Below, one piece after another: positions 55,172 through 63,813 of a stretch of 64,000 bases of DNA; the first letter of the stretch is position 1; each line of letters begins with the position of its first letter. The stretch covers positions 3,228,501 through 3,292,500 of the forward strand of contig NC_019793.1 in assembly GCF_000317835.1 (NCBI RefSeq), written 5' to 3'. The translations under genes were made by a program, and so were the position numbers. Below the pieces are notes generated by a model. The model was not told the DNA's origin and made no database searches. It worked only from the letters and a program-made list of their open reading frames with translations. Source of the stretch: Deinococcus peraridilitoris DSM 19664 (lineage in GTDB: Bacteria > Deinococcota > Deinococci > Deinococcales > Deinococcaceae).

Positions 55172-55522
55172 TCAGGTGTACTTGAAGACTTCCATCAGCT
55201 CATCGACGATTCTCTGCTCGTCGCCGCGTTCGTGTGCGGTGGCGACGTGTGATTCGAGGTGACCGCGCAGCACGACACCCGCTGCGCCTTGCAGTGCACC
55301 TTGCACGGCTTTGAGTTGCTTGAGGACATCGACGCAGTACACGTCGGGGTCTTCGAGAGATTTACGGACGCTCTCGAGGTGTCCGCGCGCGATGGCAAGA
55401 CGGCGCGCCGCTTTCCTGCGGGCCTCCTCTGGCATGCAGAGGTGGTCAGGCCCGTGCGAGTGGCAGGATTCCCCCGGGTGGGGGGTGGTTTCTGCTTGAG
55501 GGGCGGTCGCGCGTCCGGTCAT
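55172..55522 (-). CDS. csoR: CsoR-family copper-sensing repressor with Cys-His-His site
   Basis: The 116-residue all-helical repressor releases DNA when it binds Cu(I). The metal ligands align as Cys63, His88 and His92 with the family spacing (25 and 4 residues). The third ligand is His, not the Cys of M. tuberculosis CsoR, as described for Thermus CsoR. Residues 19-29 form an extra tail with two Cys and three His. The gene shares one base (TGATG) with the copZ stop, and CsoR-like palindromes lie before copZ and copA. Confidence 0.9.
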   Translation of the reverse strand: MTGRATAPQAETTPHPGESCHSHGPDHLCMPEEARRKAARRLAIARGHLESVRKSLEDPDVYCVDVLKQLKAVQGALQGAAGVVLRGHLESHVATAHERGDEQRIVDELMEVFKYT

Positions 55523-55731
55523 CAGCGGCTGGCTACCTGGGCGCCGTAGCCTTCCTCCACGACAGCACTGACCAGCTGCTGCGGCTCGACGTCGCCCTGC
55601 ACGATGGCTTTGCCGGTGACAAGGTCAACTTGCGCGTCCTGTACACCGGGAACGTCCTTGAGGGCTTTGGTCACGCCAGCCTGGCAGTGTCCGCAGGTCA
55701 TGCCGGTAATGTCCAGTTCGATTTGACTCAT
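55522..55731 (-). CDS. copZ: Copper chaperone CopZ
   Basis: The 69-residue ferredoxin-fold HMA protein binds Cu(I) through the two Cys of GMTCGHC (near residues 10-16) and carries it to CopA or CsoR. Length is normal. AAGGAGG lies 8 nt before the ATG. It is transcribed with csoR from a consensus promoter containing a palindrome. Confidence 0.95.
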   Translation of the reverse strand: MSQIELDITGMTCGHCQAGVTKALKDVPGVQDAQVDLVTGKAIVQGDVEPQQLVSAVVEEGYGAQVASR

Positions 55732-55752
55732 GGATGCTACCTCCTTGGCAAT

Positions 55753-55781
55753 ATTCTACATCCACCCCAGGTGGGTGTCAA
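55753..55781 (-). promoter_or_regulatory. copZ-csoR promoter with CsoR-type operator in the spacer
   Basis: On the minus strand TTGACA (55776-55781) and TAGAAT (55753-55758) are exactly 17 bp apart. The spacer holds the imperfect palindrome ACATCCACC-CCA-GGTGGGTGT (55758-55778), G/C-tract rich like known CsoR sites, so repressor binding would block the polymerase. Confidence 0.75.
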
Positions 55782-55871
55782 TTCGGAAGCAGGAAAGTTC
55801 ATTATGGGATGCGGAATTCTCTACAGACTGTTGCATCCCCCTATGGTCCCGTACTATGCTGATGTCAGATC

Positions 55872-55888
55872 ATCCCCCCGAGGGGGAT
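55872..55888. promoter_or_regulatory. CsoR-type operator before copA
   Basis: ATCCCCC-CGA-GGGGGAT is a perfect 7-bp inverted repeat around 3 nt, ending 13 bp before the copA ATG. TACTAT (55852-55857) upstream is a plausible -10 box, placing the operator just past the transcription start. Confidence 0.65.
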
Positions 55889-55901
55889 ACCAAGGAGACG
55901 T

Positions 55902-58412
55902 ATGAGCAAGACCATCGAACTTGGCGTCCAAGGCATGACCTGCGCCAGCTGTGTCGGCAGGGTGGAGCGCGGACTCAGGAAAGTCGAAGGCGTACATGAC
56001 GCCAGCGTCAATCTGGCCACCGAACGGGCGACTGTGACCTTTGATCCCGCCCTCACCAGCCCACAGGCGCTGCTGGCCAAAGTCAAAGACGTCGGTTACG
56101 AGCCTGTCGTCAGCAGCCTGGAACTGGGCGTGCAGGGCATGACCTGCGCCAGTTGCGTCAGCCGGGTCGAACGCGCACTCAAAAAAGTGGACGGCGTCTT
56201 GGACGCCGGCGTCAACCTCGCCACCGAACGGGCGACGGTCACGTACCTGCCCAGCAATGTCAGTGCCGGGCAGCTCAAAGCTGCCATCAAGAATTCCGGC
56301 TACGAAGTGCTCGAACAGCAAGTTGGTGCCTCCCGCGAAGATCAGGAACGCCTCGCGCGTGAACACGAAGTCACCAGCCTGCGCAACAGCGTGATGTTCA
56401 GCGCGGTCTTCGCGGTGCCCCTGATGCTGATCGCCATGGTTCCCATGCTGATTCCCAGCATCGAAACCCGGCTGATGAACACGTACGGACACGAAGTCAT
56501 GACCACGATGAACTGGATCATGCTGGCCCTTGCCATTCCCGTCCAGTTCGGTCCTGGTCTGCGCTTTTACCGGCTGGGTTACAAGAGCCTCGCGCACCGC
56601 AGCCCCGACATGAACAGCCTGGTGATGATCGGTACCAGCGCCGCATTTTTCTACTCGCTCGTGGCCACCGTCGCGCCCGACCTGTTCCCGGCTGGCACCG
56701 CCCACGTCTACTACGAAGCGGCAGCGGTGGTCATCACGCTCATCCTGCTCGGCAAGTACTTTGAAGCGCTTGCCAAGGGCAGGAGCAGTGAGGCGATGAA
56801 GAAACTGCTGAGCCTGCAGGCCAAAACTGCCCGAGTGGTCCGTGGCGGGCAGGAACTCGAACTGCCAACGGATGAAGTGCTGATTGGCGATCTGATCTCA
56901 GTTCGCCCGGGCGAAAAAATTCCGGTGGACGGCGAGGTGCTGCAAGGCAGCTCATATGTGGACGAAAGCATGATCACCGGTGAACCCGTCCCCGTCGCCA
57001 AGAACGCCGGTGCGCAGGTCGTGGGCGGTACCATCAACCAGAACGGTGCGCTCCAGTTCCGCGCTACCCGCATTGGCGCGGACACCGCGCTCGCGCAGAT
57101 CATCAGGCTCGTCGAAACGGCGCAGGGAAGCAAACCGCCCATCCAGGGCCTGGCTGACAAAGTCGTGAGCCTCTTCGTACCGGCCGTGCTGGTGATCGCG
57201 GCACTGACTTTCCTGACCTGGATGCTTTTTGGTGGGCAGACCGCGCTGACCTTTGCGGTCATCAACACTGTGGCCGTCCTGATCATCGCCTGCCCCTGCG
57301 CCATGGGGCTGGCCACACCGACCAGCATCATGGTTGGTACCGGCAAGGCCGCAGAACTCGGCGTGCTGTTTCGCAACGGCACGGCCCTGGAAAGCTTGCA
57401 GGGCCTGAACGTCATCGCAATGGACAAAACCGGCACCCTCACCAAAGGAAAACCCGAACTGACGGACCTGATCACCACCGAGAATTTCGACCGCGTGACC
57501 GTCCTGAAACTGGTCGCTGCAGCTGAAAATCAAAGCGAGCATCCCATCGCACGCGCCATCGTGGACGCCGCCAAGGCGGACGGTATTGCCATCCTGCAAC
57601 CGGGCGACTTTGAAGCGGTTCCCGGTTTTGGCCTGGAGGCCAGAGTCGAAGGTCACCTGGTACAGGTTGGCGCGGACCGCTACATGCGGCAGCTGAAGGT
57701 CGACCTCAGCCGCTTCGCTGATCAGGCAGCGCAACTCGGTGACGAAGGCAAATCGCCCCTGTACGCGGCCATCGACGGACGGCTCGCCGCCATCATCGCG
57801 GTGGCCGACCCCATCAAGGAGGGCAGCCTGGAAGCGGTCCGCGCCTTGCACCAGCAGGGCCTGCGGGTGGCCATGATCACCGGGGACCACGCTCGCACTG
57901 CGCGCGCCATTGCCCGGCAGCTGGGCATCGACGACGTTCTCGCCGAAGTCCTGCCGAGTGGCAAGAGTGACGCCGTGAAGGAGCTGCAAGGCAAAGGTCA
58001 CAAGGTCGGCTTCGTCGGGGACGGCATCAACGACGCGCCCGCGCTCGCGCAGGCCGACGTGGGCCTCGCCATCGGCACCGGAACGGACGTGGCCGTGGAA
58101 ACCGCCGACGTCATCCTGATGTCCGGTGACCTGCGCGGCGTACCCAACGCCTTCGCCCTCAGCCGGGCGACCCTGCGCAACATCAAGATGAACCTGGTTT
58201 GGGCTTTCGGGTACAACATCTTGCTGATTCCTGTCGCGGCGGGCGTCCTGTACCCTGCCTTCGGCTGGTTGCTGAGTCCGGTGCTCGCCGCCGCCGCGAT
58301 GGGCTTCTCCAGTGTCTTCGTGCTCACCAACGCCCTGCGTTTACGGAATTTTCAGCCGCCCGTTCGTCTGGACGCCGCACCCGTCCAGACACCAGCCTCA
58401 GCCCACGCGTAA
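55902..58412 (+). CDS. copA: Copper-exporting P1B-type ATPase CopA
   Basis: The 836-residue pump expels Cu(I) using ATP. Two HMA domains have GMTCASC with Cys14/Cys17 and Cys82/Cys85. Eight membrane helices follow, with the ion-site CPC at 464-466 ([10 protein letters not shown]). The phosphorylated Asp508 is in DKTGT, SEHPIA is the HP motif, and [10 protein letters not shown] is near the end of the ATP domain. Eight AGGAG-like bases lie before the ATG (caAGGAGacgt). The two HMA modules are near-identical in sequence. It is divergent from copZ-csoR. Confidence 0.97.
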   Translation: MSKTIELGVQGMTCASCVGRVERGLRKVEGVHDASVNLATERATVTFDPALTSPQALLAKVKDVGYEPVVSSLELGVQGMTCASCVSRVERALKKVDGVLDAGVNLATERATVTYLPSNVSAGQLKAAIKNSGYEVLEQQVGASREDQERLAREHEVTSLRNSVMFSAVFAVPLMLIAMVPMLIPSIETRLMNTYGHEVMTTMNWIMLALAIPVQFGPGLRFYRLGYKSLAHRSPDMNSLVMIGTSAAFFYSLVATVAPDLFPAGTAHVYYEAAAVVITLILLGKYFEALAKGRSSEAMKKLLSLQAKTARVVRGGQELELPTDEVLIGDLISVRPGEKIPVDGEVLQGSSYVDESMITGEPVPVAKNAGAQVVGGTINQNGALQFRATRIGADTALAQIIRLVETAQGSKPPIQGLADKVVSLFVPAVLVIAALTFLTWMLFGGQTALTFAVINTVAVLIIACPCAMGLATPTSIMVGTGKAAELGVLFRNGTALESLQGLNVIAMDKTGTLTKGKPELTDLITTENFDRVTVLKLVAAAENQSEHPIARAIVDAAKADGIAILQPGDFEAVPGFGLEARVEGHLVQVGADRYMRQLKVDLSRFADQAAQLGDEGKSPLYAAIDGRLAAIIAVADPIKEGSLEAVRALHQQGLRVAMITGDHARTARAIARQLGIDDVLAEVLPSGKSDAVKELQGKGHKVGFVGDGINDAPALAQADVGLAIGTGTDVAVETADVILMSGDLRGVPNAFALSRATLRNIKMNLVWAFGYNILLIPVAAGVLYPAFGWLLSPVLAAAAMGFSSVFVLTNALRLRNFQPPVRLDAAPVQTPASAHA

Positions 58413-58466
58413 ACCTGTTTTTATGCCAGGAGCAGCCCGCAGGCTACCCCTGCTCTCAGGAGTCCC

Positions 58467-58880
58467 ATGACCAAACTCACCGTCGGCCCGTATGTCGCCA
58501 GCATGAAAACCTCACCCGCCCAGGTCCGGGACCGTCAGGCGTTCCTGGAGCGCGCCCGCTTTCGCGATGAAGTTCCCACCGTTGCCGGTCTCCCCCTCGT
58601 CGGTCTGGGGGGTTCGTGCGGCAAGCCCGCGTTTTTGCTGCCGTATCTGGTTCGCTGGACCGAGCAGACGACCACCGCGCTGGAGCAGGTCGCACAGGAA
58701 TTCGACTGTTTCGTGGAATACGGCGCATATCCGCATCTGAAACTCAATGACGGCGGGCAGGAAGTGGCCGCCGTGCAGGACTGGAGCAACACGGCCATGA
58801 TCTTCATGCGTCCCGGCTTTGACCGCGCCGAAGAACTCCTCGTTCGTCTGCGAGATGCACTCGCGCCACGGTCAACCTGA
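58467..58880 (+). CDS. Hypothetical protein downstream of copA
   Basis: The 137-residue soluble protein was not recognised. It has two Cys (near residues 51 and 80), neither in a metal-binding pair, and no signal peptide. AGGAG lies 4 nt before the ATG, and only 54 bp separate it from copA with no strong terminator, so it is probably co-expressed with the copper pump. A role in copper handling is an inference from position only. Confidence 0.6.
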   Translation: MTKLTVGPYVASMKTSPAQVRDRQAFLERARFRDEVPTVAGLPLVGLGGSCGKPAFLLPYLVRWTEQTTTALEQVAQEFDCFVEYGAYPHLKLNDGGQEVAAVQDWSNTAMIFMRPGFDRAEELLVRLRDALAPRST

Positions 58881-58897
58881 ACAGCGCGTCGGTGCGT

Positions 58898-59866
58898 TCA
58901 GCGCTCTGGGTGTTGTTCATGTCGCTCACGCGAGTAGGGCAGATAGCCGCTGGGCGTGTCGCCGCTTTCGCTGTACAGCGCTGTGGTGAGGTAACGGGCG
59001 CCGCTGTCACAAGCGATGGTGGCCACCCGTTTTCCCGGGCCCAGGTCGCGCGCGACCTGCAGGGCGGCCCACAGAATTCCGCCTGAGGACATGCCCACGA
59101 AGACGCCCTCTTCACGCGCGAGGCGCCGGGCCAACGGAAAAGCGTCTTCTTCCCATACCTGAATCACCCGGTCGATGACACTCCGGTCAAGATTCTCGGG
59201 AATAAAACCGGGCCCCATACCCTGAAAACCGTGCTCTCCTCGCTCGCCGCCCGAGAGAACGTTGCTGCGTGCCGGTTCGACGGCCACGATCTGTACGTCC
59301 GCCCGGTGGCGCTTGAGAAAACGCCCCACGCCCGTGATGGTGCCTCCCGTTCCGCTGCCGTACACGAAGGCGTCCACCTGTCCGTGCATCTGCTGCCACA
59401 ACTCCGCGCCGGTCGTGCGCTCGTGGGTGGCCGGGTTCGCCGGGTTAGCGAACTGGTTGGGCATCCAGGCGCCCGTGTCGTCGGCGATCTTCCGGGCTTC
59501 CTCGATGGCCGCGAGCATGCGTCGCTCCGGATCGGTCAGGATCAGCCGGGCGCCGTACGCTTGCAGCGTCCGTTTGCGTTCCTCGCTCATCTGCGCGGGC
59601 ATACACAGAATCAGTTTGTACCCTTTGGACGCTGCCACCTGGGCAAGGCCGATCCCCGTATTGCCCGAAGTCGGTTCGACAATGGTATCACCGGGCTTGA
59701 TCAGACCGCGGGCTTCGGCGTCCTCGATCATGCCGAGGGCCGTGCGGTCCTTGATCGATCCGCCCGGATTCTGCCCCTCGAGTTTGACAAAGACTTGTGC
59801 CATGCCGCTTTCCACCACGCGGGTCAGTTCCACCATGGGCGTATGGCCGATATGCCTTTCAATCAT
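58898..59866 (-). CDS. Cysteine synthase (O-acetylserine sulfhydrylase)
   Basis: The 322-residue fold-type II PLP enzyme makes cysteine from O-acetylserine and sulfide. The PLP lysine is in GGSIKDRTA near residue 42, the substrate loop is EPTSGNTGIGLA near 66-77, and the phosphate cup is GSGTGGTITG near 175. The sequence resembles CysM as much as CysK, so I leave the symbol open. TAGTAT lies exactly 6 nt before the ATG (leaderless). It converges with the unknown gene behind copA across 17 bp. Confidence 0.93.
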   Translation of the reverse strand: MIERHIGHTPMVELTRVVESGMAQVFVKLEGQNPGGSIKDRTALGMIEDAEARGLIKPGDTIVEPTSGNTGIGLAQVAASKGYKLILCMPAQMSEERKRTLQAYGARLILTDPERRMLAAIEEARKIADDTGAWMPNQFANPANPATHERTTGAELWQQMHGQVDAFVYGSGTGGTITGVGRFLKRHRADVQIVAVEPARSNVLSGGERGEHGFQGMGPGFIPENLDRSVIDRVIQVWEEDAFPLARRLAREEGVFVGMSSGGILWAALQVARDLGPGKRVATIACDSGARYLTTALYSESGDTPSGYLPYSRERHEQHPER

Positions 59867-59969
59867 GCCCCGATACTAGCGGGGTAGGGACGCAGGGATT
59901 GCGGGCAACCCACGCTGCATGAAATGGCTGGTGTCCCGTACGCGCGGATGACCGGCACCCTACAATCAG

Positions 59970-60830
59970 ATGGTGCGCCTTGCCATCATCGCCGACGTTC
60001 ATGGCAACAAGCCGGCCCTCGATGCCGTTCTGGCCGATGTCCGACTTGTCGGGGCCGACCGGCTGATCGTGAACGGTGATGTGGTCAACCGCGGGCCCGA
60101 CGGGGTGGCGGTCATGGAAGACCTGCTGGCCCAGGGGGCCCAGTTCACCCTGGGCAACCACGACGCACTGATGAACCTCTGGCACGACCGCGACCCTGAA
60201 ATTCCCACCGAGTGGTTTCACGATCCTTTTTTCGCTTCGTTCAGCTGGTGTGCAAACGAACTGAGTCGGGCGGGTCTGCTCCAGGAGTTCACCCGCTGGC
60301 CCATGACGCTGCGCGTTGACGTGCCAGGCGCGCCCAGCGTGGTGGTGGCCCACGGCACGCCCGACCATTACCGCGAAGGTATCGGGCGGCGCATGAGCGA
60401 GGCGCGCATGGGGCAGCTGCTCGACGAGTCCGCCGCCGACGTCCTGGTGGGCTCGCACACCCATGTTCCCGGCGAGTGGCGCCTGGGAAGCAAGCTGCTG
60501 ATCAATACGGGCGCGGTTGGCGCGCCCTTCAACCGTGACGCGCGTGCGCAGTACCTGTTGCTTCGCCTGCAAGGAGACTGCTGGCAGCCTGAAATCCGCT
60601 TCGTTCCTTACGACCTGAGCGCCGTGCTGCGCAACTACGAGGAAAGTGGCCTGCTTTCGCACGGTGGACTCAGCGCCCACATCTTCCGCGAGGAACTGCC
60701 CGCGGCGTATCCGATTTACGCCCGCTTCTGGGAATGGGTGGAAGGCGAAAACCGGGCCAAGGACTGGAATGCCTGGCGGGAATTCGAACGAATCGTGCTG
60801 CCGCAGTACGGCCTGACGCCCGTAGGTTGA
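59970..60830 (+). CDS. Metallophosphoesterase (calcineurin-like)
   Basis: The 286-residue enzyme carries the binuclear-metal motifs of the calcineurin-like family in order: ADVHGN near residue 8, GDVVNRGPDG near 37, GNHD near 64, VVAHGTP near 128 and GSHTHVP near 165. All expected ligands are present. The group includes phosphodiesterases and nucleotide phosphatases; the substrate is unknown. TACAAT lies 3 nt before the ATG and no ribosome site is visible. A strong hairpin ends the gene. Confidence 0.88.
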   Translation: MVRLAIIADVHGNKPALDAVLADVRLVGADRLIVNGDVVNRGPDGVAVMEDLLAQGAQFTLGNHDALMNLWHDRDPEIPTEWFHDPFFASFSWCANELSRAGLLQEFTRWPMTLRVDVPGAPSVVVAHGTPDHYREGIGRRMSEARMGQLLDESAADVLVGSHTHVPGEWRLGSKLLINTGAVGAPFNRDARAQYLLLRLQGDCWQPEIRFVPYDLSAVLRNYEESGLLSHGGLSAHIFREELPAAYPIYARFWEWVEGENRAKDWNAWREFERIVLPQYGLTPVG

Positions 60831-60834
60831 TACC

Positions 60835-60871
60835 GCGAGCAGGGCAGCCAGCGTCCGGCTGCCCTGCTCGC
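60835..60871. terminator. Terminator hairpin after the metallophosphoesterase gene
   Basis: A perfect 15-bp stem (GCGAGCAGGGCAGCC and its complement) with a 7-nt loop lies between convergent genes. Confidence 0.8.
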
Positions 60872-60921
60872 TCAACTCCGATTGAACGGGTACGCCCGTG
60901 CCCAATTAATCGGAAGTCGTA

Positions 60922-61284
60922 TCAGTCTTCGAGCGGACTTGGATCGCGGCTGGCCCGTTCGGCTTCGATGTGCTCCTCGCGCAGCATGGCCTTGTCGTGC
61001 AGCACCTCGGTGTCGTCGACGTTGGGTGTCACGGGCGCGCGAAGTATGCCCTGTGCATTGCCGGCCTGGGTACCGATGCGTGGAATGGGCGCGTCGGAAC
61101 CGTGCAGATCCGCGTCGGTTTTGGTGCCCGGCGAGACCTGCTGTCCCTGATCGATTCGCTGCTGGTAATCCTCGTTGGTTTTGTCCTTGAGGGCACTGCG
61201 CTCGTTCGAGGAAGTGATGAGAGGATTGCGTTCCTGTTCGTTGGTCAGGCCGTGATCGTTGGTGGTCTGGTCGTCGTGCGCCAT
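60922..61284 (-). CDS. Probable nested in-frame gene: 120-residue hydrophilic protein
   Basis: An ATG at 61284, in frame within the larger gene, has GAGGAGAA 4 nt upstream, as good a ribosome site as that of the long product. Translation from here gives a 120-residue, very hydrophilic protein without the coiled coil or Pro/Thr linker. Both products could be made from one mRNA. Alternatively, two ancestral genes may have fused and kept the second start. Confidence 0.5.
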   Translation of the reverse strand: MAHDDQTTNDHGLTNEQERNPLITSSNERSALKDKTNEDYQQRIDQGQQVSPGTKTDADLHGSDAPIPRIGTQAGNAQGILRAPVTPNVDDTEVLHDKAMLREEHIEAERASRDPSPLED

Positions 61285-61863
61285 GGGGTTCTCCTCTTGT
61301 CGTTTCGTGTGGTACACGCTCGCGGCGCTGGGAACGCCGGGCGTGGCCATCGTCGAGGCGGGCGGGGTCGGCACGGTACCGGTTACAGTGGGGCCTGCGC
61401 TGGCTGGGGCGGGTTGAACTGGCCTGCCGATCTCCGGCGTGCCACCGATGATCCCACCTTGACCGAATGACGTGGTGGAAGGTGCGCTGTGCGAGGTTGG
61501 TTCGACCCGGTGTCCCATGGGTGTGACGACCGTTGTGCCGGCTTCATGGGGCACGTCGGTGGAGTCGGCTGTCCTGTCTGGAGCCGTACCTGACGCTTTC
61601 TCGCCTTCGCTCAGTTCGGTGATCAACCGTTCGCGCGCCGCGATTTCCTCGTCGATTCGCGCGATCTCATCTCGCATTGGCTGCAGGATGGCCACTTCGG
61701 CTCCGGAGTGGTAGGCGCGCCCCAGGCGGCCATAGAGGGCGTCGAGGTCCCGGTTGAGCTGGTACACCTCGAAGCGGAGGCGGGTGGTCTGAGCGACCTC
61801 TTCACCACGTGAGCGGGCGCGTTGGGCACCACGTTTCAGCGAATCCAGAATGTTGTCGAACAC
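60922..61863 (-). CDS. Low-complexity protein with N-terminal coiled coil
   Basis: The 313-residue protein starts at a GTG with AGGAGG 6 nt upstream. Residues 1-85 form a charged helical or coiled-coil region. About 85-195 is a disordered stretch rich in Thr, Pro, Ser and Gly. About 195-313 is an acidic, hydrophilic, Asn/Gln/Asp-rich tail that reads like a separate small stress protein. A strong internal start lies at 61284. No family was recognised. The tail composition resembles hydrophilic, desiccation-related proteins, but that is only an impression. Confidence 0.65.
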   Translation of the reverse strand: MFDNILDSLKRGAQRARSRGEEVAQTTRLRFEVYQLNRDLDALYGRLGRAYHSGAEVAILQPMRDEIARIDEEIAARERLITELSEGEKASGTAPDRTADSTDVPHEAGTTVVTPMGHRVEPTSHSAPSTTSFGQGGIIGGTPEIGRPVQPAPASAGPTVTGTVPTPPASTMATPGVPSAASVYHTKRQEENPMAHDDQTTNDHGLTNEQERNPLITSSNERSALKDKTNEDYQQRIDQGQQVSPGTKTDADLHGSDAPIPRIGTQAGNAQGILRAPVTPNVDDTEVLHDKAMLREEHIEAERASRDPSPLED

Positions 61864-62063
61864 CGCAAGCCTCCTTGGTGGAGCATGAGCTCCCTTTTAT
61901 GATTTGTGCGTCCGCTGTGGACGCGGTGACAGTCCGCTTGGCGAAACCTTCAGCCTCGCAGCCGATGGAAAGCGTCGCCGCTCGTCGGCTGGGTCTGCTT
62001 GGCTCCGGAAATGGGTACGCGGCCTGCAGCGAAATGGTTTCTGGAGCCGGACAAGTCAAACGG

Positions 62064-62092
62064 AAAAGAGACGGCGAGCCATCGCCGTCTCT
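62064..62092 (-). terminator. Intrinsic terminator after hflX
   Basis: An 11-bp perfect stem (AGAGACGGCGA and its complement) with a 4-nt loop is followed on the minus strand by TTTT, 18 nt past the hflX stop. The rest of the 246-bp gap up to 61864 holds nothing that I recognise. Confidence 0.85.
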
Positions 62093-62109
62093 CCGTGCAG
62101 AAACGGGGT

Positions 62110-63813
62110 TCAGTCGGCGGGCAGGCCGGGCAGGTTGAGCGCCGGGACTTCCACATACGGACGCAACGCCTCGTGAAGGGCCACCTTGAGGTCGTCAAGA
62201 CCGGTATTTTGAGCGGCACTGACAGCCACGCCGCCCAGCCGGTCTCGTTCACGCTCGATCACTTCCCGGTCGGCCGCGTCCGCCTTGTTCAGTGCAACCA
62301 CGCTGGGGAGTTCCTGAATGCCCAGATCGCGCAGGATACGCTCGACTGCGCCGTGTCGGGTGTCCGCACCGGGAGTGGCGACGTCCACGACGTGCAGCAG
62401 GACGTCGGCGTCGCCGATTTCCTCGAGGGTGGAGCGGAAAGCGCGTTGCAAATCGGTGGGTAGATCACGGATGAAGCCCACGGTGTCCGTGAATACCACC
62501 GGACCGACACCATCAATGAATCCCTGACGTGAGGTGGGACGCAGCGTGGCGAAGAGCTTGTTTTCGGCCAGTACCTTGCGTGGTTCCTCGGCGGCGTGAG
62601 TGAAAGCGTTGAGCAGCGTGCTCTTACCCGCGTTGGTGTACCCGACGATCGAGATGACCGGCACGTCGTTGCGTGCGCGGCTCTTGCGACGCTCTTCGCG
62701 CCGCACGGCCACTTCGGTGAGTTGCTTTTCCAGAAAGGCAATGCGGTCGTTGATGCGCCGGCGATCCATCTCCAGCTTGGTTTCGCCCGGTCCGCGTGTC
62801 CCGATGGCGCCGCCCGCCGCGCTGCCGCCTGAAGCGCCGATGCGTGACAGGCGCGTGCCCTGACCGAGCAGGCGCGGCTTCATGTAGCGCAGTTGCGCCA
62901 GTTCGACTTGCAGGCGCGATTCCACACCCTGTGCGTGCAGGGCGAAGATGTCCAGAATCAGCTGGGTACGGTCGAGCACTTTCAGCCCGGTCGCTTCCTC
63001 GATTTCGCGTGCCTGGGCAGGGGAGAGTTCCTGCCCGAAGACCAGCAGGTCCGCATCGAGGTGGTAGGCACGTGAGGTGAGCTCCTCGAGCTTGCCCGCC
63101 CCCACCAGCGTTCCAGGTTTGAGGTGTCGCCGGAACACCAGTTCCTTGTAGACCACTTCGGCCCCGGCGGTGTGGGCCAGTTCCGTCAGCTCCTCCAGCC
63201 GCTCCTCGGCGTCGAAAGCGCCCGAATCGATCTGCACCAGCAAGGCGCGTTCACGGTCTTTTCGGGCTTCACGCAGACGTCGCGAGCGCGCAATTTCTTC
63301 CTCGAGCGCCGAAACCTGCGCGCCCAGATCGAAGTCCTCGACGGTGTAGGCGCTCTGGGGCGGGTACACGCGCCAGTCTTCTTCCTCTCCCGTGGTTCCG
63401 GGCGGGGTCAGGTGCGCGAAGTGCACGTTGCCGGGCAGACCGTCTGGGCGCACCTCGATGGCTGCCACCGCGTCGAGCCGATTGAGGAAGAGGGTCGACA
63501 GGTCACCCTTGCTGAGCGCGCCGCCCTTGGGGTGGGTGTGCAGCAGGTGAAAGCCCGCCAGGCGCGTTTCGCCCACGCGCACGGGCGGAAGTTCGGTACC
63601 TTTGGCGTCGGCCACGCTGACCGAGAGGACACGCCCACGGCGGTCGATCAGTACGCTCACCTCGCGGCGCAACTCGTGCGAGAGCTCGCTGAGGTTGCGC
63701 GCCAGTTCCGGTGAGGTAAGCGTGCCGGGCGCCAGGCGGCGGCGGTACAGGTTGGAGAGTTGTTTCAGTTGGCCGCTCTTCAGGCCGCTGGTATTTCCGT
63801 GGACTTTCTCGAT
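62110..63813 (-). CDS. hflX: HflX ribosome-splitting GTPase with N-terminal extension
   Basis: HflX binds the large ribosomal subunit and splits stalled ribosomes after stress. The 567-residue form has an N-terminal extension (1-190) containing HTHPKGGALSKGD, a JAMM-like motif shared with clostridial HflX. The HflX domain (about 195-380) carries GAGKLEEL and GPGETKLEMDRRRI. The GTPase domain has G1 GYTNAGKST near 395, G3 DTVGF and G4 NKAD. The start was set at ATC 63813: GGGAGG lies 7 nt upstream, the aligned family start is here, and no ATG, GTG or TTG lies nearby in frame. An ATG at 63957 exists but adds an unlikely segment. Confidence 0.92.
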   Translation of the reverse strand: MEKVHGNTSGLKSGQLKQLSNLYRRRLAPGTLTSPELARNLSELSHELRREVSVLIDRRGRVLSVSVADAKGTELPPVRVGETRLAGFHLLHTHPKGGALSKGDLSTLFLNRLDAVAAIEVRPDGLPGNVHFAHLTPPGTTGEEEDWRVYPPQSAYTVEDFDLGAQVSALEEEIARSRRLREARKDRERALLVQIDSGAFDAEERLEELTELAHTAGAEVVYKELVFRRHLKPGTLVGAGKLEELTSRAYHLDADLLVFGQELSPAQAREIEEATGLKVLDRTQLILDIFALHAQGVESRLQVELAQLRYMKPRLLGQGTRLSRIGASGGSAAGGAIGTRGPGETKLEMDRRRINDRIAFLEKQLTEVAVRREERRKSRARNDVPVISIVGYTNAGKSTLLNAFTHAAEEPRKVLAENKLFATLRPTSRQGFIDGVGPVVFTDTVGFIRDLPTDLQRAFRSTLEEIGDADVLLHVVDVATPGADTRHGAVERILRDLGIQELPSVVALNKADAADREVIERERDRLGGVAVSAAQNTGLDDLKVALHEALRPYVEVPALNLPGLPAD

